In this document: one piece after another, positions 47,185 through 58,616 of the stretch | Numbering within the stretch: position 1 is the first letter of the stretch | Layout: the number at the start of each line of letters is the position of its first letter | Assembly: GCF_048128805.1 (NCBI RefSeq) | Contig: NC_136016.1 | Location: 5,903,501-5,967,500 of the forward strand | Origin: Centroberyx gerrardi | Taxonomy: Eukaryota > Chordata > Actinopteri > Beryciformes > Berycidae | Length of the DNA stretch: 64,000 nucleotides | Direction of reading: 5' to 3' | Translations under genes and position numbers: made by a program | The notes under the pieces: model-generated | What the model was told of the DNA's origin: nothing | Seen by the model: only the letters and a program-made list of their open reading frames with translations | The model's database searches: none

Positions 47185-50100
47185 ACTGTTTCACTATTCT
47201 AACATTATTTGACCTCTTATTTGCCATTCACTACAAACATTTTCTTATCCCAGTATTTATTTAAACACTATGTCACATACCTCTCCCTGCTATCATCTCG
47301 TGCCAAAAGTCAATAATATTTTACACACCTGTTTATATCACCACCGAAGCCACAGTTATCTCTGCTAATCAGACCAGAGGAGAGGGTGTGTGGATAATAT
47401 ATCTACCTTTAGGGGTTTTGTGAGAGTATTTTAATTATATATAGTATAATAGATGCAGAGTGGATCTTGTGTTCTTGTGTCTTTGACTTGGAGCGTGTTA
47501 GTGTGCGTTTTCTACAGTTTTACATGTCTTGGATAAACACTAGTTTCCAGGTAGTAAATTCACCCTCCTGACAGACAGAGGCTTGTCACTGGCCCTGAAA
47601 GGAAGATGTCGGTTTCTCTGCCAGACGCGCAGTCTGCACTCGCCCTTTGGTGAACGTTCAAGAATTCAAGAATGTTTTAGAGTTTCTGATCGCTTCTCTA
47701 CTGGGAGAGCATGGCATTATGAAGACCAGACTAGTCATCTCTCTGCTGCAGCAGTTGAGATAACCTGTGCGTCACACCGAGTAAATACTTAGCAGCTTCA
47801 CACATTCCCTCCGGGGTTGGAAATAAATTCTGGTGGCTGCATATATTCTGAGACTTGCCCCTGTAATTTAACCAGGCCTTCTCTACAATTTCATCTTCTA
47901 TCAATTTAGGTTTTTTTCTTTCTTTCTCCCCCCTGCATTGCTACTGTGCGTTTAGAGCCGTCAAGCCACAGAGAGGCTTGCCCTCCGAGGTGTTGGGGCA
48001 GGTCAGGAGGGAGTGTCCCAAGGCTGAGTCAGGCACTGAGTGAACAGCTTAGTGGTTCACAAGTATCCCTCCTGGGCTAGCACTCCCCCGTCTATCAGAT
48101 GAACAACTACTGATTCACCAGAACAGCCTGGATATCCCTGGCCCCGGGACATGCATGGGTGCAGGAGGATATAGGGACTTGAAATCAGATTACAAGATTC
48201 TTCTTTTCCTCAGATTGGCTTCTGTCATTTCGACATCGCTGGAATGGATCCATTCTCTGAACATTTTCCAAATTCCTTTTGCAATTATGTCCCCTTCGTT
48301 TCCTAAGACCTTCCCCTGAACCTCAGGAAGAGAGATCTGCCCAGTTCCTCCAGTAATATCTTATTTTGAGCAACATTCCCTTCCTCCATCTTGTTCCTTG
48401 TAAGGCCTAATTTATCACTGTGGATTCCCTGGCTCCAGTTGACAGTAGCAGCTCTTGCCAGCTCTTTGTGGCTCTGTTGAGCCTGGTTGTCAAATATTTC
48501 CCAGAGGTATGAGAAACTGTGTACTTACAATGGCTCCATTCACACCGGCCCTTACTCGAGCAGAGTCAGTCATATGTATAGGTTGTGTTTATCTGAAGAC
48601 ATTGACAGTGGGCCCTGCCAAATTCAACTCATTATTTATATCTGAGCGTGGAGGAAGCTGAGACGGCCCGGGGCAGAGGCCTTCACCTCCTTACAGAGGT
48701 GACCTCCCGCCTGACCGCGTCCTTCATCGATTTGTTTGTTTTGTAACAGGAGAAGATCTACAAGCTGTACGAGAGGAAGCTCCACGGAGATTTCGACACA
48801 AACAGCCACATCCAGAAAAAGAAAGAATTCAGAAACCCAAGGTATGCGGCTAAACAGAAAAATACACCCAAACCAACAAACAAACACAAGGAGTGTCATT
48901 TCCACTTATAAGCCAATCACACATAGTGCTAAGCATATTTGAGATTTTTGGCACACACACTTAGAAGCTCATTAATTTTCTCTGCCCACAAATTTATGGC
49001 AGATGTTTCCAAGTGCATTTAGGTTTTGCTGATGTCATTTTGTTGACTTTGGTTTGGCTTTTCTGTGCCTCTCAGTATTTATGAGAAGCTCATTCAGTTC
49101 TGCGATATAGACGAACTGGGAACCAACTACCCAAAGGACATGTTTGATCCTCACGGCTGGTCGGAAGACTCTTATTACGAAGCTTTAGGTAAGCCAAACT
49201 TTGTGTGTTTTCTTCACCATTCTGTGTACATGTGTGGTTCCAGCTCAGCACTCATTTATGCGTCTCACCCCTCCAGCCAAAGCCCAGAAAGTGGAGATGG
49301 ACAAACTGGAGAAAGCCAAGAAAGAGCGGACCAAGGTGAGAACAACAAAAAAAAAAATGCCCACTAAGCTTCTCTCCCTGACAGAGGAGTGGATTATTCT
49401 GCTGTTAATGCTCTTCTCTGTCTGCGTCAGGGGCAAGTCTCCACCAGCTGCATTTAATTTCTGCTTTATGTCCTCCAAACACACACACACAGAAATCAGC
49501 TTTGCCAAGTTCAGCCCTCGTCACTGCAGTTCAAGCCCAACCTAGTGCAGCTTTATAGCTGGGCCATGCCCATGTGTGCTTGAGTTGGGTGTGGGTGTGT
49601 GTGTGTGTGTGTGGGTGTATATCTGTGTGCGTACGCACAATTTCTCGATTTCGGCAAGGATCGGTGTGCATCTTCTGAATAATCCCCCAAAGGCAAATAG
49701 TGCCAGTGCTGGGATTGAAGGTGCTGGGTGGGTCCTAAGAAACGTGGTAACAAAACAACGTGATACATGCTGCTGTCATCATCATCATCAGCAGCAGCAT
49801 TATCATCATCAACTGCTGTGCATGGGGCAGAGTTCAGAAACTTGACTTGATTGAACATGTATCTTACAGGAGCTGCTCTTTATTCTCACACTATGAAATA
49901 TAGTCAGTGGTATGTGGGCAGCTGTAGCCTAGAGGTTAGAGAAGCAGGATTTGGCTGGGAACACGTAGGTGGGGAACGTGAATAAGTAACGCTCTCCCTT
50001 CCCTCCCTGCTCAGTCAACTTTGCCTAGAAGGTTAAAAGCGGTCATGCTTCACATAGGGCTGGGCGATATATGCTATAATATCGATATTCGGTATCTGTA

Positions 50101-50886
50101 TCGATATTGGTATTCTTGTGAAATAACTTGAAGTCTGCATTACAGTAAAGTGATAACATTTTCTGAACTTGTTAGCCTGCTCTGGCTGAGTAAAATTTAC
50201 TTTACCTGTTCATCGTATCCATATTACTTACTACTGATTACAAATATACTGATTGCTAATGATCGTTACTAATTTTCCAAATTTTCTTGTGTGTAAATAG
50301 CTTATGAAAGCACGAATACTCCTCCCCAAATGACGTCACGTTATCGATATCGAGGTATTCGGTCTAAAATATTGTGATATTTGATTTTGTCAATATCGCC
50401 CAGCCCTAGCTTCAAACATGATCAATAAAAACAAATTAGTGTTACGATATTGTGTGATTTTTTATTTTTATTTTTTTGGCCTTCTCCAGATTGAGTTTGT
50501 GACCGGTACTAAGAAGGGCACCAACCCTTCCAACACAGCAGCCTCCACCACCAGCACCACCACCACCACAGCCACAGGTAAACACCCACGGCCGTAACAC
50601 CTCAGAGCTTAGATTAGATGGGAGAAAACTGATGGGAAGTTGGTCATTTAAATCTCAAGTTCAGTGTCTGTCGTTCACTCCTCCCCTGTGTTTACTCTCA
50701 TCAGCAGAGGCCCAGAAGAGGAAAAGCAAGTGGGACTCTGCGGTCCCCGTGACCCTGGCCCAGCCCGCCCTGCTCACCACCACGGCAACCCTGCCGGGGG
50801 TCGTCTCCGTGACGACCACCGCCAGCGGCACCAAGACCACCGTCATCTCCGCAGTGGGCACCATCCTGAAGAAAGCGAAGCAGTGA
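39092..50886 (+). CDS. sap30bp: SAP30-binding protein (HCNGP)
   Basis: Nuclear protein that binds the SAP30 subunit of the Sin3 histone-deacetylase complex and has been linked to splicing of short introns. Ten exons: 39092-39185, 40018-40136, 40756-40800, 43144-43186, 47018-47106, 48750-48841, 49076-49188, 49277-49335, 50490-50577 and 50705-50886. They sum to 924 nt, or 307 aa (human 308), with all phases consistent. Order along the protein: acidic N-terminus (SSLADYGDDSEPDSETE), then the HCNGP domain with NMSPDEIRIPPEPPGRCSSH, NPSIYEKLIQFCDIDELGTN, YPKDMFDPHGWSEDSYYEAL. A Lys/Glu helix, a Thr-rich linker (exon 9) and the terminal KRKSKWDSAVP…AVGTILKKAKQ follow. The start (MASGKKSVPLSSLA) matches the family. 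Exon 10 could begin three bases later (NAGNAG acceptor cagcag). AATAAA at 51679. Confidence 0.98.
41235..41270. repeat. (GT)18 microsatellite in sap30bp intron 3
   Basis: Perfect GT run. Confidence 0.95.
42296..42520 (+). repeat. SINE in sap30bp intron 3
   Basis: A degenerate tRNA-derived element with 'gctgaagtgtccttgaccaaga', ending in the teleost tail 'gagaatttcccttgagggatcaatgaa' and an (ATT)n run. The tail matches the reversed fragment at 43735. Confidence 0.7.
43192..43211 (+). promoter_or_regulatory. (AC)n next to sap30bp exon 4 donor
   Basis: The donor GTGAGT at 43187 is followed immediately by ten AC units. CA repeats close to 5' splice sites are binding sites for hnRNP L, which can alter splicing. 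The role here is inferred. Confidence 0.4.
43483..43530. repeat. (GT)24 microsatellite in sap30bp intron 4
   Basis: Perfect GT run. Confidence 0.95.
43735..43855 (-). repeat. SINE/RTE-type tail fragment
   Basis: On the minus strand it ends 'gagggaaattccc'-like (plus strand 'actttattgatcctcgtagggaaattc'), the same tail as the element at 42296 but in opposite orientation. In sap30bp intron 4. Confidence 0.6.
45860..45901. repeat. (AC)21 microsatellite in sap30bp intron 4
   Basis: Perfect AC run. Confidence 0.95.
46065..46108 (+). repeat. (GGGA)n G-rich tract
   Basis: Eight GGGA units flanked by G8 runs. Many closely spaced G-triplets on the sense strand of sap30bp intron 4 give strong G-quadruplex potential in DNA and pre-mRNA. 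Confidence 0.85.
46650..46955 (+). mobile_element. 3' end of a non-LTR retrotransposon (L2/CR1-like)
   Basis: The C-terminal ORF remnant reads FGKLAFSYYAPW and, in another frame, HFIPLGDFKRLLQSLKTEVC. It is followed by the characteristic tail 'ttgcaaaagagatggacatctcagtgagactcacctggttaaataaa'. It is frame-shifted and 5'-truncated, in sap30bp intron 4. Confidence 0.75.
47109..47180 (+). promoter_or_regulatory. (CA)n immediately after sap30bp exon 5 donor
   Basis: The donor is GTACAC at 47107, itself part of a CA-like run. About 33 perfect CA units follow from 47115 to 47180. Such intronic CA repeats adjacent to a 5' splice site are known hnRNP L-dependent splicing elements in other genes. The role here is inferred. 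Confidence 0.45.
49919..50040 (+). repeat. tRNA-headed SINE fragment in sap30bp intron 8
   Basis: The head 'gcagctgtagcctagaggttagagaagcagg' carries an A-box. It is followed by 'gtgaataagtaacgctctccc', typical of a teleost SINE body. The 3' part is truncated. Confidence 0.7.
50055..50408. mobile_element. 354-bp hAT MITE (TAGGGCTGGGCGATAT ends)
   Basis: Termini TAGGGCTGGGCGATAT and ATATCGCCCAGCCCTA are perfect inverted repeats. Target duplications GCTTCACA (50047-50054) and GCTTCAAA (50409-50416) agree at 7 of 8. The interior has 'atcgatat' subterminal motifs. It lies in sap30bp intron 8 and resembles the MITE at 37331 in design. Confidence 0.92.
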
Positions 50887-52056
50887 ACATGAGGAATGCG
50901 CAGGAAAGAGTGTGTGAATGAATGAGAATGACTGAGAGGAAGCTAGAAGACGTGTGTGTGTTTCGGTGCTCATTATAAATGTCAAAAGCGGGCGAGGGAG
51001 CGAAAGAGAAGACGACTGAACCGATGGGAACTCTGTACATTTTTATAAGAACCATTCAAACTGCTCTAAAGACCTACTGCCTTCTATCTCTGGGATTGTA
51101 TCTGCACCATTGCATCAAAGAGCCAAATCCACAGTTTGGTGAAAAAACACTCGTGGGCCCTTATGAAACTCCTTCATTAATGGCAATGGTTTGCACGCTA
51201 AGCAGAGCGCGATGCATGAAGATGTCATGTCTATTAAAGCGGGACTTTGAACACATCATCTGGTTAAGTGGGAATCCACACCGGTCACCTCTCACCACAC
51301 TGCTCCACTGTCGGCTTCTGCTGAAGTCTGATCTGCATTTAGTTGTGCTATTTTTTATACGTCAGCAAGGATTGTTAGCTTAAAACTGTTGAGCGAATAG
51401 GGAATCAGAGCCCACCGTTGGCGGAATGACTAGAAAGCCAAACATGTTAGAAATGTTAGAAATGTCCGAGAAATTGTCGGTGTTTTTTGTCCACTGTTCT
51501 GGTGCAGTATTTTCAAAGCTCTTACAGCAATTACATACAATAGCTGGACATGTGCGTCATTTCTTTCAGCTCTTCATTTGTTGTTTTTTTTTAGTTGTTT
51601 TTTCCCCATTGGCTCATTGAAAGAGCCATTGGGGAAAAAAGGGTAAGATTTTTTACACTTGTACATATATCACTGATAAATAAATTGATTCGATGCTGCC
51701 TTTTCAGTCAAGTTCTTTTCTGTTTTTTATTTCCACATGGGAGTCGCTTCAAGTAGCACAGGCACCTGGTTTAGTACTGACTTTTTTTTTTTTTGTATGC
51801 AGGGAATCCGAAACAGATTGGCATCCAGTTTACTATTCAGCCCAGATGAGGACAATTGCCATGCTTTGTGGAAAAAGAACATTTCATACTGCCTGTCTCT
51901 GTTCTCTGTTCTCATATGGCTGTGTTCAGTAAGGCTTTGCACCTTTGCGTTTTACCATGGAAATGAAAGGACGCTCCTCTTTTATTGGGAACAAGCTCTA
52001 TTGACTGCAGGCATTGGCCTGGATCTGGACAGAAGAATCTCTCTGGCTCTCTCTGA

Positions 52057-52060
<4 letters not shown>

Positions 52061-52095
<35 letters not shown>
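52061..52095. repeat. (CA)n microsatellite
   Basis: Perfect CA run downstream of sap30bp. Confidence 0.95.
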
Positions 52096-52096
<1 letters not shown>

Positions 52097-52099
52097 CTC

Positions 52100-55000
52100 T
52101 TTCTCTCTCTCACTCTCCTCTCTCAGGGAATGCATGTGTGCTCCAGGTGGAGTTTTTTGATTTACGCTCTTCCTCACCTCAATCTCTACATCTGACTTCT
52201 ATCCACAAAGGCGGCAAGAGGTCAGTGTACTTCTGAAGCACCGCTCGGGGTCAAAGTTTACAGTGTGAGTAGGTCAAAATACACCACCGCTGCTGGTTTC
52301 CATCACAAAGTGACTCGAAGGACTCTGCCTCTTTTTGAGGCTGTAGGACAAAGGAACATAGAAACCTAATCCTGTGAGATGAACAACTGATTTTATCAAA
52401 GCAAACAAAGTTAAAGTTAAACTAAAGCTGCCACTGGAACTGAGATACTACAACTGATCATGTATTGTTAGGGTTGCTGTGGTTTGAATACTGTAATTTC
52501 CAATGGCTGCAGACAATTCAGACCCATATTTGCAGGCTGCTAGCTTTTTAGAAAGCATGTAATCTGAGAAAAATCAATTCTGGAGTAGTCAAAGGCAATT
52601 GATGTTGTGGAACTAGGCCAGATATGGTTGGGTTACACTTGCTGTGTGTGCCCAGGGGGGAAAGAGATGTCACCCTATACCTGTGTGTGTGTGTGTGTGT
52701 ATATATAGGGAGGTGAATTACCAGTGGACCCTTGGGTAAATATTGTAGTAACTGAAAGCAATCACTGCACATAGCATTGGTTTTATACTGTAAAACTTAG
52801 CTAAATAAAAATGACACAACGCACCAGCTTTATCACAAATTACCCAGAAATCATGGCTGGACTTGTTACATAACTTGAAGGAAAAGAAGAGAAAAATATG
52901 AATCCTCCCATTATCTTATTGTTACAAGCCACAAATACTTTTTTCCAATCAAAACACTGGACAACAACATAACCTTTAATTCATTACCACTGAATTTGCA
53001 AGGTTGGATGCAATTGTTTAACTTGCATAACTAAACACTGAAAATATGCAAAGATAAACTAGACTTCATGTCAAACACTGGCTGTAAATTTTGATAAATG
53101 TGCTATTCCCTTTAATGGATGTGTGTATTTAATAGTATTTATTTCCAAACATAGGAAGTGGTATATTTACACTGGTATAAATGTTGTATACAAGTTGAAT
53201 GCTAACCAGCTATAAAGCTGTCACTGAGGTAAGATTGGGTTTGCTAAGTAACTGTTAGTAATAAATTTGAGTGACAGTTTTTCTAGCTTGAAAATTCTGA
53301 AATCGAGAAGTTAAAATGGGTAATTCCTACTAGAAGGCTTTTATTGTTGCTGAACAAGGTCTATGGTTTCTGAGGTTTTATCTTATTTCAAGTCTTGACA
53401 GAGGGGAATTTGACATCATATTTGAGTAAGTATCTAGTCTTTCAGAATAAAAAGAAATGTAATTAACTCTTTTCTATAGTCCTGTTTGTTTGTTGTTTTT
53501 TTTTAAATGTATGAGCTGTGAGTGTGAGGTTTTCTCTCATGCCTGGAATACAGATTGTATCTCTTTGACATTCAGTCTAATCACAAACACATTCGGTCAT
53601 TACAGCAGCCATGTATTTGCCAGGTGAGCAGTTTTCCATGTTCTTCTCTTTGTGTTTCAACATGTAAGTATTTGCAGAGCTCGGAATGCAAATACTGCAC
53701 TGACAAGAATGTCAGGCCTTCTGAAACACATCTGGCTGACACGTTATGCGAAGCTGCCATTCCACCATGCCCATTCAGATGGGAAATACCAGCAGCTCCC
53801 ATCAGACTAGGAGAATATTAAACTTCAGATCTTTACTTGCACAATGCTTTGTTTTACCCAGTTTGGACAATACAATGCCTGCCAGAAAGTTACAACTGTT
53901 TTATAGTCAATTTTGTGTTATTTCCTGTGATTGATAACTTATCTGGCATAAGCTGAACTGAATCAGAATCAGTTTTATTGGTCAAGTAAGTTTGCTCACG
54001 TAGGTCATATTAAACATAACACAACACAAAATTATAAAAGTAGTATGTGTAGATTCATTTCAGTCATGTAAATAAAAATTAAAATAGAAATTTAGGAAAT
54101 TGGTGTCTTTTCTATACAATACGCACATGGTCTCTGTTAGAGTCTGACTGGTTGCACTGGTAGGAAGTTATGAAAGTCAGTAATAGAAAAATATATAAAA
54201 AGAGAAATATGTACACATGTAGAGAATATTGCACTGGGTTCTGGGTGTTTTGAACACCAAGGAAAAAGTTGTACATGTGAGTTGGAATGGTATAAACAGA
54301 GTATGACTATAAATATATACAGTCAGTAGCATATTCAATTATATACATCTATACAATTGTAGTAAATGTAAAAGTTTGACCCAGGTGTACTCTATAGTTA
54401 TCTTTACAACTTAAGCTGATAACTGTGTTAAAGGGCCTATATATGTTCTTCACTGCCTTTCTCACTCTCACTCTCAGTCAGATGATGTGTGTGTGTGTGT
54501 GTGCGTGTGTGTGTGTGTGAGTGTGTGTCTGTGTGTCTGTCTACATTTGCAGGTGAGCCAGGAGACACACCTAATGTTCAACTTGTGCTGAACAGGCTGA
54601 AACTTTTCCCTCAACAAACCCTGCATCCCATCCGCTGTCATCACACGGATTTGACTCACCCATAGGTGTTTAGGCAATAGAAATGACTTACTGAAGTATT
54701 CATATGATTCAAATAAGGATATTCTAAAGAGGAAAAATCACTGATATTCATATAGATATTTAGTAGTCTACTCACTAGTGAGTTTATTGTGATTTTATTG
54801 CACTTTATCCTCTATATGTATCACTATGATATTCCATATCTGTAGTAGCTACACGATAGTAACCATAGTGACCATATCACACATTATGGTATTTTTTATC
54901 CCTTATGGTATTACTATAATATTCCTGTTATATTCCTATAGGGCCCTATAGTGTGTCTGTGGTACACAATGATGAGTTTAAAGTGACTTTATAGCACTTA

Positions 55001-55250
55001 ACGGCTTTATAGATCCCCTATTGTATCACTATAATAATCCTATAATATGTCTATGCATGTATAGTGTGTTTGTACATGTATGACGTCTTTCTTATGTTTT
55101 TTTTTTGCATCACTATGATATTCCTATAGGCCTAATATTGCTATAAGTAGATCATAGTTTTGCTGTGATATTTGTATCGTTTTAAATTTTATCATAGGGT
55201 TACCGTACCTCTTTTTCATAGGGGATAGTCTCCCATTTTTATACGTAAAC
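52100..55250. other. sap30bp-itgb4 intergenic DNA, repeats only
   Basis: No gene seen. It holds a retroelement-like tail starting 'cagaatcagttttattggtcaagta' near 53959-54200, which has a related fragment at 57340-57470. A (TG)n lies at 54485-54530. An AT-rich stretch (54770-55200) consists of variants of 'cactatgatattcctatagg', probably a diverged fish repeat. Confidence 0.6.
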
Positions 55251-55429
55251 CTCTCTGTGAATTCCCACGTCAAGAGTTTCACTTTTTACACTGAACCTTT
55301 CGGCGGTGCCCCGTGCACTTCTAGCCTACATCTCAGAAGCAGATTTATTGGTGACAAAAAAAAAAAAGAGAGGGACGCCATTATAAGCAGTGAATGAACG
55401 CACTGATCCAAGAGCGCAGCTTTTGTCAT

Positions 55430-55660
55430 GTAAATAGGCGAGGAGTTTGGCACACACTGGACCCGGGCTGAAGTGCGCACGGGGGAGCTGGAAGTGGAGG
55501 GATTTGTGTCGGGCATTGCCCACTCACACCGAAAACTTCTGCTTTTCAACTGTTGTTTTTTTTAATTGTTTGTTTGTACTAGTAGCCCGTTTGGAAAGTG
55601 CAGCTCTGTCATTTGAGTCGCTGATGAATCCAGTTGACCCACGCGACCATCTGCTTCATA
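55430..55660 (+). promoter_or_regulatory. Candidate upstream first exon (itgb4?)
   Basis: The sequence is more GC-rich than its surroundings and is followed by a consensus donor, TTCATA|GTAAGT, at 55661. A short open frame runs through it. It could be a distal itgb4 5' exon or an unrelated non-coding transcript. Position and donor are the only evidence. Confidence 0.25.
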
Positions 55661-55801
55661 GTAAGTAGTCTTGATTACCATATAGTTTGCATGGTGAAAA
55701 AGTTTGACTAGGACAGCTAGCTGATGAGAGCAAAGTGACAGGGGCTGCTAGGATTATTATTTAAGTGTAAAATGTAGTTCTATAGTATGTGTGTGTATGT
55801 G

Positions 55802-55808
55802 GTGTGTG

Positions 55809-55877
<69 letters not shown>

Positions 55878-55885
55878 GGGGGGGG
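55802..55885. repeat. (TG)n followed by (G)26
   Basis: A long GT run ends at 55859 and passes into an uninterrupted run of about 26 G. Length is likely unstable, with G-quadruplex potential. Confidence 0.95.
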
Positions 55886-56962
55886 TAGTACCTCCAGGGG
55901 TCCTTGAGGAGGGTTCCAGGTGGTCCATCAGTAAAGTGAACAATAGTATACTTTCACCATTATTACACTCACTATATGTACAATGGGAGAATGTATCAGA
56001 TCACTGTTACCTCCCCACCTACAGAATCGACTCAGTTCTGTCAATATAAGATCATAAACAACAACAAAAATCTTCTCAGATGGGGTTTCTTGGGACAAAA
56101 TGTCATTGGAGGAAAATCAAATGATGGTCTGTGGTCTAATGCATATCTATTGTGGGGTCCTTGACATGAAAAAGTGTGGGATCTTACAGGATGTGTAATT
56201 CTCATTTCCACCATCTGAAATGCAGATGTGGCACAAACCAAACCCCTACAACTGTTTGCGAGGCTTCTCATGTTACCTATTAGACATAAACATTTTACTA
56301 GTGCTGACTGAAACCTCAAACTCAACAGTGAAAGTGGAAAAATGATAGGCGGGCCACACCCTTCCAGCCCCTCCTTCAGAATGGGAAAGGGCTGTTTGGA
56401 CTGGCATCACTGCCAAAGTGTCAGCCAAGAAGGGAGGAGGGAGAGGGGGGGGGGTGGGGGGTGGGGGGGGAGAGTTGTTTTTGCAACAATTTTATTCCCC
56501 TTGAGAGAATTAAACCATTGTGTCAAGCCAGATTCGGTTGCTAGGAGCATGACTGGGTATGTCCCCCATTCAGATTGCCCAGTGTGATATGTACAGTGGA
56601 GAGGAAAAGGGCTCCTCTCACCTCTGAGTCACGTTAACTCCTTCTATTCCAGACTTGAGCTCCGACGTCTGTGTCTGTGTGTGGGAGCGTGCGCGACTGT
56701 ACCGCACGTGCACAGAGCCTGAGTACAGCATTATTAGTGTAATTGGGTTCTACTGTAAGGTGTGTGACAGTGACTGAGAAGAGCGTCTAACACCTGGCCT
56801 GCGGTCTGCCCGGGCCTAGAGGAAGGTATCATTCCAGTGAAGTGAACATGATGGGGCATGTACAGACTAATAGTCACACCGGCCCTGTCTGGAAATCTGC
56901 GGAACATTTTCTGAGGCGCACTGTACATGATATGCGTGTATCACACACAGCAAAAAGTGGCA

Positions 56963-57287
56963 CACTACCAGTCAAACGTTTGGACACACCGCATTTTTCT
57001 TTCTTCTTACTATTTTCCACATTTTAGAATAATAGTAAAGACGTCAAAACTATGAAATAACGTAAAAAGGAATAATGCAGTGACCAAAAAAGTGTTAAAC
57101 AAATCAAAACTATCTTATATTTTAGATTCTTTATAGTTGCCTTTCCATCAAGGCAAAGGCTTTGGAAAGAAATTCATACATAGGCATCAACTTCACAATT
57201 TATATTTGTTTAAGAAACATATTTCAAGCATTTAAGCATAAGCATAGTGCATTCAGACAGGTGTGTCCAAACTTTTGACTGGTAGTG
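56963..57287. mobile_element. Tc1/mariner-like MITE, copy 1
   Basis: Inverted ends CACTACCAGTCAAACGTTTG and, reverse-complemented, CACTACCAGTCAAAAGTTTG surround an AT-rich core. A TA lies at the right end (57288-57289); the left TA has become CA. The core contains 'agaataatagtaaag' and 'ggcaaaggctttggaaag'. It matches the second copy at 62498 over nearly its whole length. Confidence 0.9.
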
Positions 57288-57465
57288 TAAATAAAAAAAA
57301 ACATACAGTAGAAATTAAGGGAATAGGTTTTGTTGTAGTGTATTAAAGAAAGTAGTAAATAAGTACAGTATAAGTAGTATGTAATAGAAATGTTGGAAAT
57401 AGGTGTGTTCTGTACAGTATGCACATGGTTCTTGGAACCTGACTTGCACTAATGGGAAGATATAG

Positions 57466-57537
57466 GCCATTGAAGGAATCAAACCTGTGGACTTTTGGTT
57501 TCTCTCTCTCTAATCGCTAGGCCACTCTGCTGCCCCT
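57466..57537 (-). repeat. tRNA-headed SINE fragment
   Basis: The minus strand reads 'ggcagcagagtggcctagcgattagag' and 'caggtttgattcc', i.e. the A-box and B-box of a tRNA-derived fish SINE. The body is missing. Confidence 0.65.
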
Positions 57538-58142
57538 TGGTAACACCTTCATAGAGCTTTGTAAGTCCCTTTGTAAATGCACACACAAACACAAGCAGAC
57601 CCGCTGTGCATTAGAGGTGAGTGCCAGGCAGAGGGCACTGTGCCATGTTGCCTGGGTCTGCTGCTTTGTGGTCCCTCTGCCCAGGAATGCACATTCCCTG
57701 CCTACTGATACACCTCTTCTTCTACAGCTGCAGGCAGAGCTGAGGGAAGTGTCTGTGCCATCAGTAACGCTCTACAAGAGATGTGGCAATATCCAATATT
57801 TGACAAGTCGAAAATTTCCCCATACGTATGAGCACGCATTTGTGTAAACACTAAAATCACAAAGCGTTTCCCATAGCCTGCAGGCAGTGTTCTGCTCTGT
57901 GCGCCACTCCCATCGGGTTTGTTGGTAGCGGGCCATGTAGGGAGGGGCCTGGCTCGCCAGCCTCAAGCCCACACAGGTGAACTCCTCCCGGGGAGGAATG
58001 CAGCAGGAGGGGGGGGGGGGGGGGCTGACACACAGAGGTGTGGAGCTTTTTAACTTTTTTTACAGGGTGGGGAAGAGATAGAGGTACAGGAAGGGAGTTA
58101 ACCCTCTTCGTCACGGCTAACTCACCTGGGTAGGGAAGGGAG

Positions 58143-58145
<3 letters not shown>

Positions 58146-58174
<29 letters not shown>
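58146..58174. repeat. (GT)n microsatellite
   Basis: Perfect GT run upstream of the candidate itgb4 5' UTR exon. Confidence 0.95.
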
Positions 58175-58177
<3 letters not shown>

Positions 58178-58319
58178 GCTAAAGGAGGGATCAAGTCACA
58201 GCACACACAATCACATTCACTCGCTTGCTGACTCTCACTCGCTCTCATATCTCCCTCCCGCACACACTTAAAAACACTTGCAGGCGGACACGCACACAAG
58301 GACGCACACACACACACTT

Positions 58320-58616
58320 GGCTGAGTTCAAGGGGAAATAAGTCAATATTTGACCGGACTGGACTGTAAGGGGAAGGAAGACATAAAGATAGAAAAAGAG
58401 AGACAGAAAAACCAGCAGTGCGTCTCTTCCCTCTGCCTTGGGAACTTGGAACTTGGACTCGAGGACGCACTTGGAAGAAGTGACTTTCATTTCTCGACGC
58501 AGGTGGATACAAACTTTTCAGAGACCCGTGGAGCAAAGAGGGAGGGAAGGATTAAGTGGTTTCCTTATTTCGTTGTTGGACTTTTGGACTTGGATTGGGC
58601 AAGAACGCAGCAAGAG
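58320..58616 (+). promoter_or_regulatory. itgb4: Candidate itgb4 5' UTR exon and promoter
   Basis: The stretch ends with a plausible donor, AAGAG|GTTTGT, 2.1 kb upstream of the exon that carries the itgb4 start codon. That exon begins a few bases before its ATG (ttgcag|gaaggcg), so at least one upstream non-coding exon must exist; this is the nearest good candidate. Not proven. Confidence 0.35.
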
